Positions 56,766 through 64,000 of a stretch of 64,000 nucleotides of DNA are shown here, piece by piece. The stretch is from the NCBI GenBank assembly GCA_027605045.1, contig JAQFWX010000002.1, positions 1,240,001 to 1,304,000 on the forward strand. The letters are read 5' to 3'. Numbering within the stretch: position 1 is the first letter of the stretch; every line of letters starts with the position of its first letter. The translations under genes were made by a program, and so were the position numbers. The notes under the pieces were generated by a model, which was given only the letters and a program-made list of their open reading frames with translations, was not told the DNA's origin and did not search any database. The stretch is from Phallus indusiatus. Lineage: Eukaryota; Basidiomycota; Agaricomycetes; Phallales; Phallaceae.

Positions 56766-59700
56766 TAAGCTAGCCGATGTACAAAGATGCTTGACAATTA
56801 GCTAAAGTTTTCAAATTGTATTGATAAAGCAAAGGAGGATACCAGACATGACGCTACATGTTTCATAATCATATGGGCGTAAAAGCGTTCAGTGGTTAAA
56901 GCAGCCTCAGCTAGGCTCGACTTTCTCTTCGGATTCTAAACTCGAATGAGGTGTCATCATATCACTATGATCAAACAACTCGGAAATTGTATTGTAGATT
57001 ACTAGCTTCAACCAGATGCGAAATTCTGTTGACGAAACAAATATAAGAAAAAATCAGTAAGCATTAACATCGTTGCAGGTGTCAACTAAGCCATAGAAGA
57101 ACGTATTCACAATTTGAATACGGTTTCACGTGGGCATGAGTTTTCGACGCGAACTCACGAATATTATGATGATCGACTGACCTAGAGCCTTTCAACGTAA
57201 TGGAACGTTATCCTCAAATTCTTTACAAAAAAAAAATATTTAATTGAACCAAATCGTCAGGCTAAAGCCTCACGTCTCAACCAATTCAACGATTATCTCG
57301 TGGGACTCAGTGGCATCTCAATCTGCCGTCACTTCTGCCTCCGCCTCAGACTGGCGATAACATCATGCGCTACCTCGAAATGAAAAAAGGGTTTATAGGG
57401 GATCGATAATGCAACATCCTACATGATGACGATCAAAAACCAGCTGGTGATGGTCTATATACTAAGTGAATTCGAAGTTGACGCAATTTGCAATTGAATG
57501 TGAGGATCATTTCTCAATTGGCTTTCCTAGTCAATGGGGATGTCCTGTTGCTAGACGTGAGTATGATCTGAACTATCAAAAGATATTGAACATTGGCAAG
57601 GGGATTCAGCGTCCGGGCGATGATGCATCCGGTGGATTAGATGCCGGGGAGTATCAACTAAATTCAGGCATCGACAAAAGCCCGGAATTTTCTGTTTCTG
57701 TAGGTGACAACGTTTCAATCAATTTGGTTTTACGATCTTTTTGGCCTGAAATGTCGTGATGCGCTATATGAATCATCTCTCTCAAATGAAGGAGATCATA
57801 GATATATGTCCATCCGCAGTACTCCAGTCGCACAACGATCAAATTGATTGCGACCGAGGAGATACAACATTTCCGGCGCAATCCAAATATGAATGGACGG
57901 GGGTTAAATGCGACGTCGAAGTCAAGGAGTCAATACGGTACACTGAAAGCCTGTAGACTGCGCTGCCTGAGGTAACACAACATTATCGATCACCGATGCA
58001 ACGATGCATGTTGTGCAATGTTCCTGCGCCTTGAAAAGATCAAACAGCCAGTTGACCATTGTGATGCATGTGATGGATGAAAGGACGCGCCTATCAGCAA
58101 AACGGGCAAAGAGCTTTAGAATTATTAACTTTTGCAAATTGAAATTCAATCTTGGCGTTGGCGTTGTTTGGTTTCCCAAAAACTTTTGAGCTGACAGGAG
58201 GTCTGTTATGCCTAATTTTGATTGATTTTTTTGCATGATAAACACTGTGAAAGGTCAGGAGGCGAACGGAGTGCCACGCGTCTGGATAAGTTGAACTTTG
58301 AGCGTGCTCCCGGGGCGATACTAGTACACGAAGATGTCAGTGATAGCACCTAGTGCAATAAATCCTACGTGTTATTGAGAAATGACTTTACGCAGTTAGA
58401 TATGAGTAAGAGTCGATAACCGAGCAAGCAAAAAAAATATTGTAGTAAGCGAGGCAGGAACTGCGTAAGTTGGGAGTCAGCCAACCGAGCCGCCGGCAAG
58501 TGCCGACGGGTGTTTTCACAACCCAAGTCAACAACTTCAAAAGACTTGACACCCTTCTTCGAAATCAAACATCGCTATGCAAAGGTAACAATTCTATAAG
58601 TCAACAATTTTAGAATAAGATGAGGCTACACCTTCATCAAACAAGCCATTTTATTACCGTAAGTTTAATTCAGAGTCCATCTTCATTGTTCTACGAACAA
58701 CATCAATGTCCTCCAGGAACAATAAAACATGGAAATAAATTTGAGCGGATCTTCCTGACTAGAAGTCATCCCTTCACGACGCCGACGGACGGGCCCGGGA
58801 TAGATGGTTGCGCACAAGCTATTCTTGCTGCACCGTAATATCCTTCAGGGTTATCTCCTGAAACGGTTTCAAGCGTTTGTACACACAACAAGAAGGGCCA
58901 AGGTATGAATAACAATTTGAAAATATTCATCAGCCCTCACTAATATACTACCTTCTCAACTCGGAGGATGAACACCATATTAACATCCACGGAAAATGAT
59001 TTAACCCAGTTTAATTCCTGCCTCCGCATCTCAGTTGAGTTGTGAAGAAACAAACCTAAATATGAACCCGCGTTCTGAAGACTATCTGTTCCTTAGACTA
59101 AAGGACTAAAGAACGAACGGTCAATGATTCGGTTTTTTTTCTCCGAAAGGCCGGTTCGCGCATCCAAACATGCGGCAAATGGGCTCAACTCTTGAGTAGA
59201 AATGTTGAAGGTAATTTTGGAATAGAAGAAGGGAAAATCTATTGATGGGCTGTCAGTGACCATACGTCATAATTGCATTTTCATCCTAAAACCTGAAGCA
59301 CCTTCCCCTTCCTGCAAGACTGAGTATCAGCCCCCGTTCAGGAATCTTAACCCTGAACTACGCACTTTCTCAGCTGTGAGTGAACGCTTTGGATTATATA
59401 AATCAGAAATGTTTCTACTATCAAGCAACAATCCAGTCTTGGTGTAGTCATCAATTACCAGGGGAATAGTTGGCACCGGACAGACATCACCATCTTTTCT
59501 TCCTTGGAATTCTCCTGAGTAATTTCCTTCCCCTATTTCCAATATCAATTTCTAAAGGGGCTTACTGATTGGTTTTTGTCCCAGTATTTTTTTTATCTCA
59601 GTTAGCTGGAGCTAACCGCAATTGATATTTGCATGTTTGGTAACTTGGGTTCCGGGTTTTGCATTCCGGACAAACACTAGATTCCCTCGTTACCTGATTA

Positions 59701-62452
59701 AAACAAAAAGGCATAACCCAAAGGTCAACAAATTTTGGTCCCAATTCAATGCACTGTGCTCACCCATGTCTATCACGGCCTCTCCGGAGCCTGAAGCTTG
59801 AAGCTCTGAATAGTCCGAGTCCACAGCCTTCCGTTTCATAGGACTCCTAACGCATTAAGGTTTGGTGTTTGAACTATTGAATCTTGTTTTGTTTCGTTGT
59901 TGGCAAAAATGGGTATGGTCACTGCACGCCGCTCGCTGCAGTGAAGTCATGTACACTTACTCGTATTAGCTTTGACAGAGAACAAGAAATAAAATAGACA
60001 AAGAAAACGAGGAATGCTGTCGTACCTCTCGTCAATGTTCCATGCCTTCTGTATATTTATGCTCTGCTTCAAGTAAGGGGTGTAGCGGTCGGTGTTGCTC
60101 ACTGCATGTCAACCCGGGTCAATAAATTCTATGCATTAGTATGAAGGTCATACTATTTTGCGTTGTACGTTTATATGGAAAGTTTTTGGCATATCATATG
60201 ATGTTTAATGTCAAAGAGTTGGGTATTTGCTTGACACTCGGCAAATGATGGCTCAACGGATGCGATGTTGGCATCGAGATAACCCCCGATCATCATGGTA
60301 TCAACCAATCAACTGTCGGGGATCGCCCACAGGACCTTTTCGACAGATCTCAGCCAAAGGACGTCAGCTTTGTTGATTGACGTCGGAGTATAGTCACTGA
60401 GTTGACGGTTTTGCAAATTGCCAATGATGAATTTATGTGCGGTTATTAAAGAACTCTGGATTTATTTGGTAGGAATGTTCGTATACACATCAATTACGAG
60501 ACCATGATGTACTCACATTTGGTTGACGATCGATTGCTGGCAATTATAATGTTAAAGACATGATTGTGAATTGAGGATCTGAATGTTGTATTGCCGATTT
60601 CTGACACGCGATGTCTTGTTTTCAACGCCTATCTCAAGATTACAACAAGGGGTTGGTTCTGGAAATCGAAATCATGATCAAGCTCAAGTCCGGGGTCTCA
60701 AATTTCCCTTATAAATGGCAGAAAACATAACTTTCCTGACACTTATGTTTCCGCTTCCAAAAGAAGGTGATCATATCACCTTATAGCCTCTGGCAACCGG
60801 GCGGTTCACTGCGGTTCATTGGCAAGTATGTATTTATGTAGAATTCAGCCCTGAAGGCCTGACCGATTTAATCTTTCCCGCCACCTCCTGGCCTGTCGGA
60901 CATATAGTGTATGTACCTGTTCATACTTACGGCCGTGCCGCGATAATTTACTGGTCCTAGGGTAGTATATATTATCGAAGACCACATTGATATATATCTA
61001 TCTTACTTCATCTCGGTGTAACTACCGTCCGGGTACTGGCGAAGTTTTGAAGGAGTGAAAATTTTCAGGGAAATTGTAGGAGAGTTTGTGTCCACTGACA
61101 GCCTTCTGAATGCCAGACGACTCAGAAGAGGTGGTACCAGTCTGCATAGATATCATGTATCTGTCAGGATGACTTGCATGCCGTCCAGCTGCCCCGTGCA
61201 TTCTGTTCGAACGTTCGACTGTTGTGGACAAATCCAATGATATGGCCTATTTGTATGGTTCCGGAATAAAGCAGAACAGTACCTGGATATCGACGATGGT
61301 CTATTGATAAACCAATTGCTATAGGCTGCCGAGGGAGATTGCCGTGACTGATCAAGATATCTGAGATCCGCTTTTTTCTACTACATAAATGTTTAAAATG
61401 AGACGTTGAAATGCTAGTGTCAAACAATACCAGCTACGATAGTATAGATACTATCTCAACACAAGAGTAAAGACCGAATTCAGATTGCCGTTTATTGAAC
61501 AAACTCTCCAGAAACTCGATGATATCAGAATATGTAAATCAATGTTGTAAAAGCGCAATAAAAATACCGCGTACATATACATACATACGTGGCACATGGG
61601 TGTTTGTGATATGACAGATGTGCATGACAGACTAGGAGAGACCCGCTGAGGAAGCGAGCGCTTCATAAGGCGCCTATTTTGCCGTTCGCACATGGCTGCA
61701 GGACTGCTCACTTCCGCCGCGAGTTTCCACAATTTCCACGATTGCAACACAATGACAACGTCAAATATTTTGTGTTTATTTTTATTCTTCGGTGTAGGTA
61801 CTGGCTGTGATGATTAAGAGGCCTTTGTATTCGGGCAACAGGCTTACAGCTGATTCTTTCAGAACCTATTTATGAAAAGCCTGAGCGTATTTCCTTGATT
61901 TTGCTAAATTTATAAGGTTTGTTGTTCTTTTCGAAAAGGTTGCCATCATCTATCTACTTTTATATCTTTGAATTCAGCCAACGCTAGAAGTTCCCCGCTC
62001 GGATTGGACTACGACGCACGTTCGTCGGCCTGCGCGTTCCGTGTCTGCGGACCCGTATCTAACCTCTTCGAGGTTCAGTACCCGAAAATAAATATTTCAT
62101 ATTACATGTCAGAATCAGGAACAAATGTTCGCAAACTATCTTTTCATCTCGTTCATGATGATATTTAAATTTCAGGAATGCCGAATTGCAGGAAGTCTTT
62201 TTCTCTCGCGCGCGCTTTGTGTTTCGTGGTCACGGTGCTGTGTCAGTGGAGTCTGTTCAAGTCCTCCTTGCCACTGAGCTATTTAACTTCACATCCTTCT
62301 ACCATTTTCCCTTCCGGTTCGGAAAAATCGAGTGCGATTATCGGTCGATCTTGTGGTCAAAGCGTGTCGCCTCGTAAAATCGTATTCTACCCGGCATTTG
62401 AACCATTCACCTCACGACGTCTGAGCAAGATACTCAGGGGAAGATCAGATCA
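56766..62452. other. 5.7-kb gene-poor region
   Basis: No ORF over 110 codons and no motif of transposase, reverse transcriptase or other mobile-element protein. No rRNA or tRNA was seen. Base composition is uneven, with AT-rich runs near 57,230 and 60,100-60,600. It may hold decayed repeats that cannot be recognised without a library. Confidence 0.45.
57466..57956 (+). pseudogene. Possible gene remnant
   Basis: Two overlapping short ORFs (97 and 66 codons, 57466-57759 and 57756-57956) have non-repetitive, protein-like composition (for example FSIGFPSQWGCPVARREYDL, then TTFPAQSKYEWTGVKCDVEV). They switch frame at their overlap and no convincing intron joins them. No family recognised. Could be a decayed gene or chance. 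Confidence 0.25.
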
Positions 62453-64000
62453 ATGACGCTTCCGATGCCACCATACACAGAGCGTAATCTCAGCGCCGAC
62501 GACAACATTGACAACCACTTAGCAGACCAAGGACAAGGACGCCGAACGCCCCAACGTTCTCAGACGGCCAGTTCAACGGCTTCAGCCCCAAGGAATGTAG
62601 GACGCGTCGAAACGGGTCTCACTTCAAAATACCCAGCGGCCGACTCTGTAAGTTGTACTATTATCTCAAAGACAAAGCCAGGCATGAGTCATGGCCCCAG
62701 CATGCCACCTCCGCTACTTTTTTTTTCTATTCACTGTGGCACGTGCGCATATTATCAACATTTCAACGACCCTTCAGAAACGCAACCATTTAGCGATACT
62801 AATTGAATTACGTTTTTATTTAGTTCGCAGAACGCCAGATTGTGCATTTTGCGATGGTCTTGGGCCGAAAATGGGCGTGTACTGAACCGGGGCACGAGAT
62901 GTGTTTTACAGGGCAAAGAAAACACGTCCCACTAACAGACGATATGATCATGGCATGGGTTACGGCTTTAGTAAGTGGAGCAATTCTATTCATGACAGCG
63001 TCGCTGGCTGGTTTTTCGTTTTTCCGAATACTCACTCATCTTTCGCTTGAAATAGTGTAAGGGAGAAGCTACAACTTCCGTACCCCCATTTGATTTCTCC
63101 GAAGAAAGTGGTAGCGATTCGGATACCCAGCACCAGCAACAACAACTTCAAGCTTATCAGTCCGGTGACGACAGGGTTCTCACACCAAGCATATCAGCAA
63201 GTCCAGGTTCGATGGCACGATTAGAAATGACCTCTATGTCAACAAAACCAACTGTCTTGCCAAACGACTCTAGCGCTTTATTGCAGACTTCGAATCAACA
63301 CTCCAATCCATCAAAAACCACCAAAAAGTATCCTTCTTCACCTCAAGTGAGCGCCATATCGTCCGCGGCCTCACAGATTTCAACGATATCAAGGCTATCT
63401 TCTGTCTCGTCTTCGTCTTGGCACTCTGCAGCGACTGGAATGGCGTCGCTCGGCTCCACAGCTGCGACATCGACAAGTCAAAATGAGAATGTAACACCCT
63501 ATGCATCATCATCCAAAGGCGGAAGTACAGTTAAAATTTCAGGCCCTCATTCACCAGATTCTGAATATTCACCTTCGATATCAAGTATATCGAGTGTATC
63601 ACCGTCCCAGCGTTTTCCACAACCTCGCCTTTCTCTACCGCAGCCTCTTTCACCGCCTCCTGTCTCTGCTTTGCCCTCTCCACCGGGTCCTCGCTCGTCA
63701 AACCTTTTGTCGAGCGCGAGACCTGATTCACCCGTTCATTCATTAAACACGGAGTTCTCAGACAGGCTCAGCATTAGTTTGCACCAACTGCAACAGCAAC
63801 AACAAGAGCCTAGCCACCACACTCATCGTCAACAATACTTGGGCAACCCAACCTCTTCTAGTCCACATTCTGATTCTCCCCAGTCTCCTTTACCTCCTCG
63901 GCCACCACGCAGTCAAAACCGTCCTCACTCGCCCGAGATCACCACAAGACGTCTGGAACAACCCCGAACGCCTCCTCACTCCTCACCCCCATCGCAAACA
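62453..64000 (+). CDS. Ser/Pro/Gln-rich protein (partial, runs off right edge)
   Basis: Exons 62453-62647, 62824-62970 and 63056-64000 (continuing). At least 429 codons with no stop. After a Ser/Thr/Arg-rich start, exon 2 encodes a compact, conserved-looking block: FAERQIVHFAMVLGRKWACT, then HEMCFTGQRKHVPLTDDMIM. Exon 3 is long, low complexity, rich in Ser, Pro and Gln with many SP/TP sites, suggesting a disordered regulatory protein and possible proline-directed phosphorylation. Family not recognised. Splice sites are canonical and all joins are phase 0. Confidence 0.7.

Noticed and set aside
1..64000. CRISPR array, operon or prophage features
   Set aside because: The window is spliced eukaryotic nuclear DNA; no regularly spaced short repeats or phage genes were seen.

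Overview
The window looks like nuclear DNA of a basidiomycete, most likely a mushroom-forming agaricomycete. Nearly every gene is broken by many 44-70 nt GT-AG introns. The gene content also fits: a FunK1-type kinase, a DUF6533-type multi-pass protein, F-box and BTB proteins, Ure2-type GSTs and a fungal-rhodopsin-type protein. Gene models were built by hand from splice sites; for most genes every exon sum was checked modulo 3, and the exceptions are flagged.

Layout. (1) 1-9043, minus: a giant gene (at least 2,626 codons, running off the left edge). A compact N-terminal domain resembling alpha-crystallin/Hsp20 is followed by a very long Ser/Thr/Pro-rich tail cut into symmetric phase-1 exons. 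Head-to-head with it, 9923-10759 (+) encodes a short paralogue of the N-terminal domain with the same intron positions. (2) 14266-16361: a complete small-subunit haem catalase (+). (3) 17332-18481: a BTB/POZ-like protein (-). (4) 19453-25224: a large protein (-) with N-terminal membrane segments and a long disordered tail. (5) 25898-35747: a prolidase gene (+) followed by Ure2-type GST genes (-). A tandem duplication of about 3.7 kb (27360-31020 and 31021-34817) explains one complete prolidase, one dead prolidase fragment, two intact GSTs, one truncated GST and one nearly intact GST. (6) 36562-38214: F-box protein (-); 39226-40481: truncated FunK1-like kinase (+). (7) 40951-45804: three consecutive multi-pass membrane protein genes (+). 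(8) 46106-56765: RWDD2-like protein, cyclin H, fungal-rhodopsin-type protein, tRNA-Val(AAC), an unrecognised 613-aa protein and a divergent short-chain dehydrogenase. (9) 56766-62452: a gene-poor stretch. (10) 62453-64000: the start of a Ser/Pro/Gln-rich protein running off the right edge.

Catalase and GSTs act on peroxides and electrophiles, prolidase on X-Pro dipeptides; cyclin H belongs to the TFIIH kinase. The genes do not form a biosynthetic cluster. The most unusual points are: the phase-1 giant gene with its head-to-head paralogue; the 6-nt microexon shared by all GST copies; and the prolidase segment where canonical splicing keeps the frame open only by abandoning a conserved motif that is still readable in another frame.
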